Shown piece by piece: positions 15,567-23,300 of a stretch of 43,351 nucleotides of DNA. The position numbers and the translations under genes were made by a program. The notes under the pieces were generated by a model. The model ran no database searches and was not told the origin of the DNA. It saw nothing but the letters and a program-made list of their open reading frames with translations. The first letter of the stretch is position 1, and each line of letters starts with the position of its first letter. Where the stretch lies: the NCBI GenBank assembly GCA_900313925.1, contig OMTF01000037.1:1-43351 (forward strand), given 5' to 3'. This DNA is from an uncultured Eubacteriales bacterium. GTDB taxonomy: Bacteria; Bacillota; Clostridia; Oscillospirales; Oscillospiraceae.

Positions 15567-17165
15567 ATGAAAGAAATAAGAAAAGAACCCGGTGCTCTTA
15601 GCGCCAAAGCTGCACAGGCACAACTCATATACGATGATCTTCTGACGCGTCAGGGAATTGAAACCATACCCACCGTGTTCGTAGCGGATAATGCCCGGGT
15701 CGGTCTGTTTGCACGTTCCTGCGTGACGGCAAATCCATTTCCGGCGCCTTTTTCCGCCGTGCTGGCATCCAAGCGCATCCCCGGTGTGAAAAAGCTGTTC
15801 ACGGAGGAAAAGATCCCTCAGACCGCAGCGATTGCCGCTGTCCTTGCAGCGTGCAGTTCCGTGGCAACGGAAATCGGAAGACTGCGGGGAGATGACGTAG
15901 TCGGTGCTAAAACCTATTGCGATGTTGCCTTTGCCGGACTGCAGGCTATACGGCTTTATATGGCAGACTACAGTGGTAAAAAATTCAGGAAAGCAAGGCT
16001 TCAGTCCGCAACAAGGGTTAATAATGCACTGAACGGATCTTTTTACAAATATCGCGCAGCAGACGGAAGGGATGTTTCCTTCCACGTTTATTATCAGAGC
16101 CAACAGAAAAAGCTGGTGGAAGCACTGTCCCTGTCAAAGGCCTCGGAAAAGTACAACACGCTGTCTATTGCAAAGGACAAGGAAGAGGTTGCTTCGGTGG
16201 TTGCTAAATACACAGCGCAGGAGCTTGAGGATCTCTCCTTTGATTGCGGCGCCTGTGGCTGCATGATTCGCTCCCGCGAAGAATGGGAAGCAACTGAAGT
16301 CGGCGCAGCCGTGAAGGCCATGCCGCTTATCCGTGAAACAAAGGAAAGCGCCATACGGGTAAAAAAGCCCGGAAAGCCAAATTCGAGAGGTCCCCTTTCC
16401 GGCATCAAGGTTCTGGATCTGACGCATATCATCGCCGGCCCCGCCTGCTCCCGCATATTAGCGGAATACGGTGCTGACGTTCTGCTAGTGCGCCGGGGAG
16501 ACTACATGTCCCAGGAGCAGGCCATGCTGGAGTTTGACGGCTGGGCCGGAAAGCAGTCCATACAGCTTGACTTTAACATTCCGGAACAGCTTGAGCGCTG
16601 CAAAGAACTTATTAAGCAGGCCGATGTCGTAACCTACTCCTATCAGAACGGCACTCTGGACAAGTTTGGTCTGTCCGAAGATGACATCCGTAAACTGAAT
16701 CCTACCGTCATCTATGCAAATCTGATGTGCTTCTCGGACAGTGTCTGGAAGCAGCGCCCCGGCTGGGCTCCCTGTGCGGAGGATATAACCGGCTTGTCTG
16801 TTCGGAACGGGACTCTGGAGAATCCTGTCAACCTGAACGGCGTTCCTCTGGACTACTTCCCCGGCTTTATTCTTGCCCTGGGTACTCTTCAGGCAATCGC
16901 CAGGCGCATTAAGGAAGGAGGCGGCTATAAGGTAACCACGTCTCTTACCCGTGGTGCACAGTATCTTCACGAATGTGCTGATCTTATTGAACAGGGTGGA
17001 AGTGGCGGACAGAACAGCTCCGTTGTCAATAAATGCAATGCATTTCTTGGACCTTATCTATATTCTCGCCTTTATCTGAGCATTCTGCGAATGCATTTCC
17101 ATTTGGACTATTACCATAAATCTTTCTTGATTTTTTGTACAATCGAGGTCCTCAAACACTTGTGA
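15567..17165 (+). pseudogene. Family III CoA-transferase (CaiB/BaiF), C-terminus replaced
   Basis: Frame of 532 residues. Residues about 275-470 are a CaiB/BaiF-type CoA-transferase: GIKVLDLTHIIAGPACSRIL, AEYGADVLLVRRGD, FDGWAGKQSIQLDF, VVTYSYQNGTLDKFGLS. The first 270 residues are a degenerate second copy, as in double-domain relatives. From about residue 485 (nt about 17030) the sequence turns AT-rich and reads SILRMHFHLDYYHKSF, unlike the family, so the normal C-terminus seems lost in a junction with the broken island that follows. GGAGG lies 9 nt before ATG 15567. The enzyme would move CoA between organic acids; activity is doubtful. It could be functional if the C-terminus is dispensable. 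Confidence 0.65.
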
Positions 17166-17244
17166 TACACGACATCGTATAGAAACACATTTTAATGAAT
17201 CCCCAAAACGTATTTATTTGACAAATTTTCATCACAAAATAAAT

Positions 17245-17967
17245 TCAGCTCCAAAAGTCTGCGGTTTTTTGACCATTGCCACAAGAGGATGTCAGCATCA
17301 TGTCAGAGGTTTGTGCAACAGAAACGTAGTGCTCCTCAAAAGAATCATTGTCGATGTAGGAGAAGTTCACATCATAGAACTCCATACCGCCAAGCTTTTT
17401 CAGCTGTTCCTTTACACGCCGGCGCATCTCCAGTGCAATCGTCAGAATCTCTTCGATCTGTTCTTTGTCGAACACGCCATCCGGATAGAGCAGCTTCACA
17501 TAGGCGTCAACCATCTTCCGCACGGCGATAGTATCTCTCTGATTCAGGTTCTTCCCCAAACGGAAATACTTATCCAGAGAATCTCCGTACTGTTCTTTCC
17601 GCAGCTCACGAATGAACTCCGACAGATAGTCCGTGATGAAACCATAGTCATCCGTGAAGTGTTCCGGGCGGAACTTCGGAATTTCCCAGCCGGGAATATA
17701 GCAGTGCATACGATCCAGGAACGCCGTATCTGTACCCATTTCAGGCGGGAACGGATCAAACAGGCTGCTGGTTTTCAGAAGGACATCCACGCTCTGGTTG
17801 ATATTGCCGACAAAGACCATGGATGCAGAAGCAGCCTTTTCTTCCTTGCCGCGGGCAAAGGAACCGGATGCCATGTAGTCTTTCATGATCTGCACGCCGT
17901 CTTTATCCTTGAAATGAATACCGGCGACTTCATCAAATGCCACGCAATCCCAAAGGCCGACAAATCG
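17245..17967 (-). pseudogene. brxL: BREX Lon-like protease BrxL, internal/C-terminal fragment
   Basis: About 240 codons of BrxL, the Lon-like AAA+ protein of BREX phage defence. Recognisable segments: VGLWDCVAFDEVAGIHFKDK (Walker B region), YMASGSFARGKEE, SMVFVGNINQSVDVLL, LFDPFPPEMGTDTAFLDRM, HCYIPGWEIPKFRPEHF and the helical KLGGMEFYDVNFSYID. The N-terminal half with Walker A is missing, and the C-terminal end after EEHYVSV is not family-like and lacks the protease domain. There is no start codon of its own: at about 17967 it joins, in another frame, a piece of brxC. Non-functional. Confidence 0.85.
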
Positions 17968-17981
17968 GAGACATAGCAGTC

Positions 17982-18104
17982 ATCCGTTTTGTTGTTCTGA
18001 TTGACACTTGCACCATTTACCGTGAATGCGAGATCGCCGCGCTTGAACAGACGCGCAACCAGCCAATGTACATCATCCTCCACAAAACCATAGGGAGCCT
18101 TTCC
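17982..18104 (-). pseudogene. brxC: BREX P-loop protein BrxC fragment
   Basis: About 40 codons, APYGFVEDDVHWLVARLFKR followed by GDLAFTVNGASVN. It resembles the stretch of BrxC that reads Pro-Tyr-Gly-x-x-x-x-Asp and leads to a 'GD-(I/L)-x-(L/F)-x-VNG' strand. It begins right after the stop of the small membrane ORF and ends where brxL begins in a different frame. In type I BREX operons brxC and brxL are separated by pglX and pglZ; those are absent, so a deletion of many kilobases joined the two. Confidence 0.6.
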
Positions 18105-18197
18105 TTACTTCTTTCTCTTCTCGCGGATCTTGAGAAAGATGAGTCCCGCGATGATGAAAACCACGAGACAGATTCCGATGATCATCTTAGCGTTCAT
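18105..18197 (-). CDS. 30-residue single-pass membrane protein
   Basis: Short frame MNAKMIIGICLVVFIIAG, then LIFLKIREKRKK: one hydrophobic helix (about residues 5-22) followed by a basic tail, so N-out/C-in by the positive-inside rule. ATG 18197 overlaps the end of the surface-protein fragment by 11 nt and has GGAGGGCGG 5-9 nt upstream, which implies translational coupling with it. Its stop TAA (18105-18107) directly touches the brxC fragment. It may be a companion of LPXTG surface proteins, or just a surviving piece of the mobile element. Function unknown. Confidence 0.5.
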   Translation of the reverse strand: MNAKMIIGICLVVFIIAGLIFLKIREKRKK

Positions 18198-18720
18198 TCT
18201 TTCCGCCCTCCTTCTTCTTTCTGAAAGTGAAGAACGCTGCGGTTCCGGCTCCCAGGAGAGATACTCCCGCAAGCGCTGCCCACAGCGTCATATTTGTGCT
18301 GTCACCTGTTTTCGGGATGTCCGTCACCGGCTTGAGCTCGTTATAGAACTTGGCCACGACCGTCTTCTCAGCGTGTACCGTAACAGTCACGTCAGGAGGA
18401 AGGATATACGCCTCGTTCGCTTTGTTCGACACCTCGGAGATAACGTACTCGCCGACCCTGAGACCTTCGATTTTGATCTCTCCGTTCTCATCGGTCACAT
18501 ACTCCTGCGAGAACGCGTTGCCGGTGATGTCGGATCCTGTGACTCTAAAGGTGAATCCGGCAAGCACGCCGTCCTCAGAAGTCTTTTCGATCCGGATGCT
18601 GCCGGTCTGAGCCAGATTGATAAAGCCGTGTCCGGCCTCATTCTCAACGATAACAGTAACGCCATTCTCCTTGATGGAGAAGCTGTAGGTTTTCTCATCG
18701 AGATAGAAAAATAATCGAAA
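18187..18720 (-). pseudogene. SpaA-like LPXTG surface protein, C-terminal fragment
   Basis: About 175 codons of a cell-wall anchored protein: a prealbumin/SpaA-type beta domain (GSIRIEKTSEDGVLAGFTFR ... YVTDENGEIKIEGLRVGEYV) and a sortase motif IPKTG followed by a membrane helix (LWAALAGVSLLGAGTAAFFT) and RKKK. There is no signal peptide; the frame opens upstream into a terminator hairpin, so the N-terminus is gone. Normal proteins of this kind have several repeats and a signal sequence. Large SpaA-like proteins are frequent cargo of clostridial conjugative elements, in line with the surrounding debris. Confidence 0.75.
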
Positions 18721-18736
18721 CTCATATCGTCCCTCC
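18706..18736 (-). other. Orphan start region fused to the SpaA fragment
   Basis: GGAGGG (18731-18736 on -) and ATG 18725 encode MSFDYF in a frame different from the SpaA piece that follows. Replication initiators of clostridial mobile elements often begin in a similar way (a short start, then DYFYG), so this may be the first codons of such a gene, cut by the same deletion. Tentative. Confidence 0.3.
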
Positions 18737-18751
18737 GTATGTATCAGCAAT

Positions 18752-18800
18752 AAAAAAAGACGTTTACCTGAGTCCCCGGAGGGAAACAAATAAACGTCTT
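18752..18800 (-). terminator. Intrinsic terminator inside the broken island
   Basis: AAGACGTTTA (18757-18766) and TAAACGTCTT (18791-18800) form a 10-bp stem; on the - strand a T-run of seven follows. It terminates transcripts coming from the methyltransferase remnant. Confidence 0.8.
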
Positions 18801-18854
18801 ATCGCCTGTACTCGTTATTCAGTTATATCGGCGCTCCTTTCACGCCGTGGGGTA

Positions 18855-19946
18855 TTATGCCGCCATCCGGTGCCTCACAGCCCTTATCTCAGGGCATAAA
18901 AAAAGAGGCGTATGCCCCGGAAAGCCTTTATTTATGCGGTTTCTGGCGGTTAGTCCAAATACTTCACGAGCATTCCCAATCACGAAATCAAAAAGTTTTT
19001 TCTCGTTCATTTTTTTCTCCTTCAAACTCCTTAGCAGGAGTGAGTTCCCTCGTTTCCAGTCATATATCTTACACAGCGCCGCCTCGGGTTTCTGCTCTTC
19101 ATCGGACAACCCGGGAAAGATGTCAAAAAGTGACATCTGACGGAATTCCTCATAAGGTTTCCCAAGCGGAACTGTATCATTAAGTCCGTCCATCTGCCAT
19201 ATATTCCAGACGATCTTGTTTGTCATTTGGCGGAGCAATTTTTCATTGGGCTCTGCTCCCCAACGTTCTTTATAGTAATCGACAAAAGTCAACAACAGAT
19301 TGACTCGCGCTATCAGAAGATTATCACCCTGATACTCATATCCGTACGTTGCTTCAAATGCTCTGATCGTCCATTTAAGCCATTCATCGTAATCAGATGT
19401 ATTCTCATTCACTATACGAAGTTTTCTGTCCAGTTGCCCAATTCGACGCTTTGGTGGGACGATGAGTTCGCCGGTTGAAACATCATAACGGGAAACAAGA
19501 TAAGGGGCTTCACCACAGGTAATCTCCAATCTGCGTGAATCCACATATTGTTTCCATGTCCTTTTTTCTGGAAATTTTATTGGCTCCTCGATTACAGTCC
19601 ATGTGTGATCCTCATTTAGTGCGTTAAAGACATCTTTCCGCCCGAACCACTCTTCATCGCAGTAGTTGTTCATGAGATTACATAGCCATGCTGGAGTGAA
19701 AACCTCTGCTTTCTTTCGAGTACGTGCATATTGCTGTTCTTGCGATTTTTGAATTCGCGGTTTTATTATGTCTTTGTGCAGCAGAAGCAGACTTCCATTA
19801 ATCTGCTCCTTATCCGTGAAACCGTTGCCAAACTCATCGTATGTATCCGTTGCCCAGATAATGTTCTTTTTCGTCGACTTATCAGCGAGCAGCAGCTCCA
19901 ATACGGATGCCACAGGATTACTCCCTATATCTATCAGCTTTTCCAC
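18855..19946 (-). pseudogene. Adenine-specific DNA methyltransferase / restriction subunit M, cut before NPPY
   Basis: 363-residue frame. Residues 1-320 match clostridial 'restriction endonuclease subunit M' proteins: DIGSNPVASVLELLLADK, RTRKKAEVFTPAWLCNLMNN (S-adenosylmethionine region), SRRLEITCGEAPYLVSRYD, ATYGYEYQGDNLLIARVNLL. The catalytic motif should be FDFVIGNPPY; here the frame reads FDFVIGN and then AREVFGLTARNR, so similarity ends exactly at Asn and the Pro-Pro-Tyr and the rest (target recognition) are lost. Relatives continue for several hundred residues. The 18-nt gap to the XRE gene upstream shows an original operon. Not expected to methylate DNA. Confidence 0.8.
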
Positions 19947-19963
19947 AAGAGAAGCGTTCCTCC

Positions 19964-20224
19964 TTAGCTTTCTTTTTCTGCCTTTGAAGTCTTCTCGCGA
20001 TTTCTAATCGCCAATTGTTTATCAACCGGCACAAACTCCATAATATCAGCGACATCGCAATTCAGAGCCCTGCAGACTTTATCTATAATCATCGTGTTAA
20101 CGTTCTGATTTTTTGCGAGTTTGGTAACAGACGTGGAACTAATTCCTGCTAATTCTTGAAGTTCTTTTTTCTTCATATCGCGATCAATAAGGAGTTTCCA
20201 CAATTTTTTGTAGCTGATTGCCAT
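19964..20224 (-). CDS. XRE-family HTH regulator
   Basis: 86-residue Cro/CI-type repressor. A helix-turn-helix occupies about residues 18-60 (KKELQELAGISSTSVTKLAK, then INKVCRALNCD-like ALNCDVADIMEF), the form seen in small regulators that precede restriction-modification genes. I start at ATG 20224 (MAISYKKLW) because AAGGAGG lies 8 nt upstream; the frame continues 8 residues further without a site. It precedes the methyltransferase remnant by 18 nt and is divergent from the LexA-like gene, with palindromes between them. It probably autoregulated the restriction module; it still looks intact. Confidence 0.88.
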   Translation of the reverse strand: MAISYKKLWKLLIDRDMKKKELQELAGISSTSVTKLAKNQNVNTMIIDKVCRALNCDVADIMEFVPVDKQLAIRNREKTSKAEKES

Positions 20225-20305
20225 AGGCTTTCCTCCTTGAAAAATCATGTTAATAAGATTCTATCATGCATAACTTATTCATTCAATGGAATAATCCTGT
20301 TTTTG

Positions 20306-20348
20306 CTTGAATTTTCAAGTGTTTAGTTAGTTTTCGTCTTCGTACGAA
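20306..20348. promoter_or_regulatory. Two palindromes in the XRE/LexA-like divergent region
   Basis: CTTGAATTTTCAAG (20306-20319) and TTCGTACGAA (20339-20348) are perfect palindromes upstream of the LexA-like promoter and of the XRE gene. They are candidates for the operators of the two divergent repressors; which binds where is unknown. Confidence 0.5.
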
Positions 20349-20362
20349 TAAATACATTTCTA

Positions 20363-20391
20363 TTGACGTCCCATCCCCTCGGTGCTATACT
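20363..20391 (+). promoter_or_regulatory. Promoter of the LexA-like gene
   Basis: TTGACG (20363-20368), 17-bp spacer, TATACT (20386-20391), about 50 nt before ATG 20440. Near consensus. Confidence 0.8.
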
Positions 20392-20439
20392 CTTTTTTTA
20401 TCTGAAATATTTATTTCATTTAGAAAGAAGAAGGTCATC

Positions 20440-21042
20440 ATGCAGCACAAGAATGCGGATACTTTTGTACTCCTTGAAAACTTCATAACCGATTTCTGGG
20501 ACAGCAACGGCGTGTCTCCTACGACAAAGGAGATCGCGGACGGCACCGGCCTCTCGACGGCAACCGTCTGCAGGTACCTCCAACAGATGCGGAAAGACGG
20601 ATCTGCGGTCAGATACGGACACCGCGGCGTCCGGACATCCAAGCAAATACATAGTGATGAAATGCTCACCGTCCCTCTTCTCGGAGAAGTCGCCTGCGGT
20701 CTCCCGACACTGGCGGTTGAAAATATCGTGGAGTATATCAAGCTTCCGGTCTCACTTTTCGGGAAAGGTAACTTCTACCTCCTCCGGGCAAAGGGCGATT
20801 CTATTATTGAAGTCGGTGTTGAAGAAGGCGATCTGGTCCTGATCCGGCAGCAGTCCTGTGCTGATCCGGGGCAGATTGTCGTAGCACTGGTCGGAGAAGA
20901 AGCTACTCTTAAACGCTACTATCCGGAACCGGAAAAACACCGTGTGCGTCTTCATCCGGAAAACCGGGAAATGAACGACATCTATGTAAGCGACTGTGTT
21001 ATTCAGGGGGTGGCCGTAAAAGTACTCAAAGATCTGATTTAA
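20440..21042 (+). CDS. LexA-like self-cleaving repressor (S24 peptidase)
   Basis: 200-residue protein with a LexA-type winged helix at residues 5-65 (PTTKEIADGTGLSTATVCRY) and an S24 peptidase domain. The Ser/Lys dyad is S121 (AKGDSI) and K158 (ATLKRY). The cleavage site reads VACGLP, so the scissile bond would be Cys86-Gly87, where LexA has Ala-Gly; CI-like repressors tolerate changes there. It has its own strong promoter and lies between the broken restriction island and tRNA-Ser. It may be the chromosomal LexA or, given the place, a repressor of a lost mobile element; no SOS gene is adjacent. It looks intact. Confidence 0.88.
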   Translation: MQHKNADTFVLLENFITDFWDSNGVSPTTKEIADGTGLSTATVCRYLQQMRKDGSAVRYGHRGVRTSKQIHSDEMLTVPLLGEVACGLPTLAVENIVEYIKLPVSLFGKGNFYLLRAKGDSIIEVGVEEGDLVLIRQQSCADPGQIVVALVGEEATLKRYYPEPEKHRVRLHPENREMNDIYVSDCVIQGVAVKVLKDLI

Positions 21043-21108
21043 AACTTCGCTACCTTAGAAAATGATCGCGCGGAAAACCGTGGGCATCAGTTTTGTTATA
21101 TTATCTTT

Positions 21109-21228
21109 ATAGAGCATATTGAACATCCTTTCGTTTTGGATTAGTCACTTATATTCTAAAGGATTTGTGCTTTATGCTCTATATTTTATTCTATAGCAAG
21201 AGCTCTGAAGCTTTTTCTCCAGAGCTCT
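21109..21228. repeat. Group of inverted repeats between LexA-like gene and tRNA-Ser
   Basis: Outer stem ATAGAGCATA (21109-21118) and TATGCTCTAT (21173-21182) encloses ATCCTTT (21125-21131) and AAAGGAT (21158-21164). Next to it AGAGCTCTG (21199-21207) pairs with CAGAGCTCT (21220-21228). They could terminate the LexA-like transcript or form a small RNA. Confidence 0.5.
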
Positions 21229-21254
21229 ACCCCAACATTTATTATAGAACCGAC

Positions 21255-21297
21255 AAAACCGTTGAAATTAGCTGGACAAGCTAATTTCAACGGTTTT
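21255..21297 (-). terminator. Terminator of tRNA-Ser (19-bp perfect stem)
   Basis: AAAACCGTTGAAATTAGCT (21255-21273) and its exact complement (21279-21297) with a 5-nt loop; the stem ends in TTTT on both strands, so it can act in both directions. It lies 6 nt past the tRNA 3' end. Confidence 0.85.
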
Positions 21298-21302
21298 ACA
21301 CT

Positions 21303-21391
21303 TGGCGGAAGCGGTGGGATTCGAACCCACGAGCCCGTGAGGACTACCTGATTTCGAGTCAGGCCCGTTATGACCACTTCGATACGCTTCC
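21303..21391 (-). tRNA. tRNA-Ser(CGA)
   Basis: Complete 89-nt class II tRNA on the - strand: 5' GGAAGCG pairs with 3' CGCTTCC, discriminator G and encoded CCA (21303-21305). The anticodon stem CCTGA/TCAGG encloses CTCGAAA, anticodon CGA (reads UCG). A long variable arm and the TGGGTTCGAATCCCA T-arm are present. tRNA-Ser genes are frequent integration sites, which fits the island of broken mobile genes next door. Confidence 0.97.
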
Positions 21392-21537
21392 CTATGCTGT
21401 TACTTTCCTGCAGCTGCCGGAACAGTGCTTATCATTATAGGCAAGGCCGCTGCAAAAATCAAGAAAGAAGTCCCCGTTCACTTTTCTGCTTTTCCGGCGT
21501 TTTCCGGCTTTTCTCGCTTTTCTTCGGTACTCTCCTC

Positions 21538-23184
21538 TTAGAACAGAGGAGCAAACAAGCGCAGCACGCAGTACCAGATTCGTTTCCAAATCGAAATGTT
21601 TTCCCGGCGGTACTTTTCCGTAACTTCCCGGCACTGCGGGAACAGATCCTCAAAGTCCTTGCGCACATCCGCGACAGCCGGAACTTTATACATCCAAACC
21701 GCATTTTCAAACTGCAGATACAGACTGCGGTAATCCAGATTAATCGACCCGACAACTGCCGTTGTATCATCGGAAACAAAAACTTTGGCGTGACAGAAGC
21801 CCGGTGTATATTCAAAAATCCGTACCCCTCTCCGAATAAGCCCGGAGTAGTAGGAGCGGGTAGTCGAATAGACCAGTTTTTTATCCGGAATTCCCGGGGT
21901 AATAATCCGTACGTCCACGCCCCGCTTTGCGGCCAGCCCGATGCAGCGGTTCATGTCGTCGGTTATTTCAAGGTAGGGCGTAGAGATGTAGAGGTAGTCC
22001 TTGGCATTGTTAATAACGTTCATATAAACGTTTTCCCCGGTATGCTCGTTATCCAGGGGGCTGTCCCCATAAGGCTGCACATATCCATATTCCGGATTCG
22101 ATATTTCTTCTATCTCCGGGAAATACTTCGAAAACTCCTCATCGTCCTTGTCTGTCGCACGTACGGCATTCCACATCTCAAGAAACAGCACCGTCATCGT
22201 GCGCACAGCTCCGCCTGTAAGCTTGAGCCCCGCATCCTTCCAATGCCCATAGGGGGAGGTATAATTGAAATATTCGTTTGCCAGGTTGTAGCCGCCGGTA
22301 AAGCCAACATGCCCGTCAATGATCGTCATTTTCCGGTGGTCGCGATTATTCATTTCCACCTTCAGCCAGGGCGCCGCCGGGTTGAACACTCGGCACTGGA
22401 TTCCAAATCCGTTCATGCGCTTAATGAAGTCCTTATTGTTTATAAACGTAAAGCTTCCAAAATCATCGTAAAAAACACGGACTTCCACGCCTTCCTTTGC
22501 CTTCTGCGCCATAATTTCCAGAAGCTCTCCGAACGCTTCCGCGTCTTCAATGGCAAGATACTCCATAAAGATAAAGCTCTTTGCTTTCGCAAGCTCCTCT
22601 TTCATGGCCGCCAGAGCGTCCGTCGTGTCCGCATAATAAGAAGTCCTGGTATCGTCATATACGGGAAAGTAGCCGTATCTGCGAAGATAATTGCATTGAT
22701 TGAAAGCGCGCTGATCCTCCGCCTGAAGCCGTTCCGCCACCGCAGCATCCGGTTTCAGATGCAGAAACAGCTCCTCATCGATCGCCGCCTGCCGTTTTCC
22801 CATCGCCTTTGTCGGCGTAAACAGCCGGAACATGGCATAAAGAATAACGCCCAGAACTGGAAACGCCAGAATGATAACGATCCATGGCAGCCGGTAAGCA
22901 GAGTTTTTATCGCTGGAATAAACCGCCAAAACAATGATTACGGCGATCACCTGCACAATCGTGTTTATCACGGCATAACGGCTCAGAAGCTCCTGGACCA
23001 GAAGCACGATCCACACCACCTGCACTGCGATTGCAAGCGCAAGAATAATCAGATGCAAAACGCCGTTTCTTACATATCTTTTTTGACCTGTCGGCTTTTC
23101 CGTATGCATAGCCTGTTCTACCCTTCCCCCTGGCAGTCTCTCGAGCTCCCCGGCGCGCTTCAGTCTGCCGGCGCGCCTGTCCAT
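21538..23184 (-). CDS. cls: Cardiolipin synthase
   Basis: Membrane phospholipase-D type enzyme (548 residues) that joins two phosphatidylglycerols to cardiolipin. It has two N-terminal membrane helices (about 40-65 and 70-95, HLIILALAIAVQVVWIVLL and INTIVQVIAVIIVLAVY) and a third near 100-120, then two HKD motifs: HRKMTIIDG...GFTGG and CHAKVFVSDD...GSINLD, each with the family's His-x-Lys-x4-Asp spacing. The true start may be ATG 23109 (MHTEKPTGQKRY), as the first 25 residues are not hydrophobic and neither site has a convincing ribosome binding site. It follows clpB on the same strand after a terminator, so it is probably transcribed alone. The large reverse frame over it is a shadow. Confidence 0.93.
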   Translation of the reverse strand: MDRRAGRLKRAGELERLPGGRVEQAMHTEKPTGQKRYVRNGVLHLIILALAIAVQVVWIVLLVQELLSRYAVINTIVQVIAVIIVLAVYSSDKNSAYRLPWIVIILAFPVLGVILYAMFRLFTPTKAMGKRQAAIDEELFLHLKPDAAVAERLQAEDQRAFNQCNYLRRYGYFPVYDDTRTSYYADTTDALAAMKEELAKAKSFIFMEYLAIEDAEAFGELLEIMAQKAKEGVEVRVFYDDFGSFTFINNKDFIKRMNGFGIQCRVFNPAAPWLKVEMNNRDHRKMTIIDGHVGFTGGYNLANEYFNYTSPYGHWKDAGLKLTGGAVRTMTVLFLEMWNAVRATDKDDEEFSKYFPEIEEISNPEYGYVQPYGDSPLDNEHTGENVYMNVINNAKDYLYISTPYLEITDDMNRCIGLAAKRGVDVRIITPGIPDKKLVYSTTRSYYSGLIRRGVRIFEYTPGFCHAKVFVSDDTTAVVGSINLDYRSLYLQFENAVWMYKVPAVADVRKDFEDLFPQCREVTEKYRRENISIWKRIWYCVLRLFAPLF

Positions 23185-23242
23185 ATCTTACCGATGCAGA
23201 AAAATTCTGTCAACGGTTGAAGTTTCTTCGGATCTCTCCTTG

Positions 23243-23278
23243 AAAAAACTGCGGCGCAGAATAATCCGCGCCGCAGTT
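23243..23278 (-). terminator. Intrinsic terminator of clpB
   Basis: AACTGCGGCGC (23247-23257) pairs perfectly with GCGCCGCAGTT (23268-23278); on the - strand a six-base T-run follows. Placed 23 nt after the clpB stop. Confidence 0.9.
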
Positions 23279-23300
23279 CCCTGGCTGCATCGCTGCAGAA

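Noticed and set aside
21370-23220. 616-codon open frame on + opposite cardiolipin synthase
   Set aside because: Covers the tRNA-Ser and the antisense of a gene with two HKD motifs; no domain, no ribosome site. A shadow of high-GC coding DNA.
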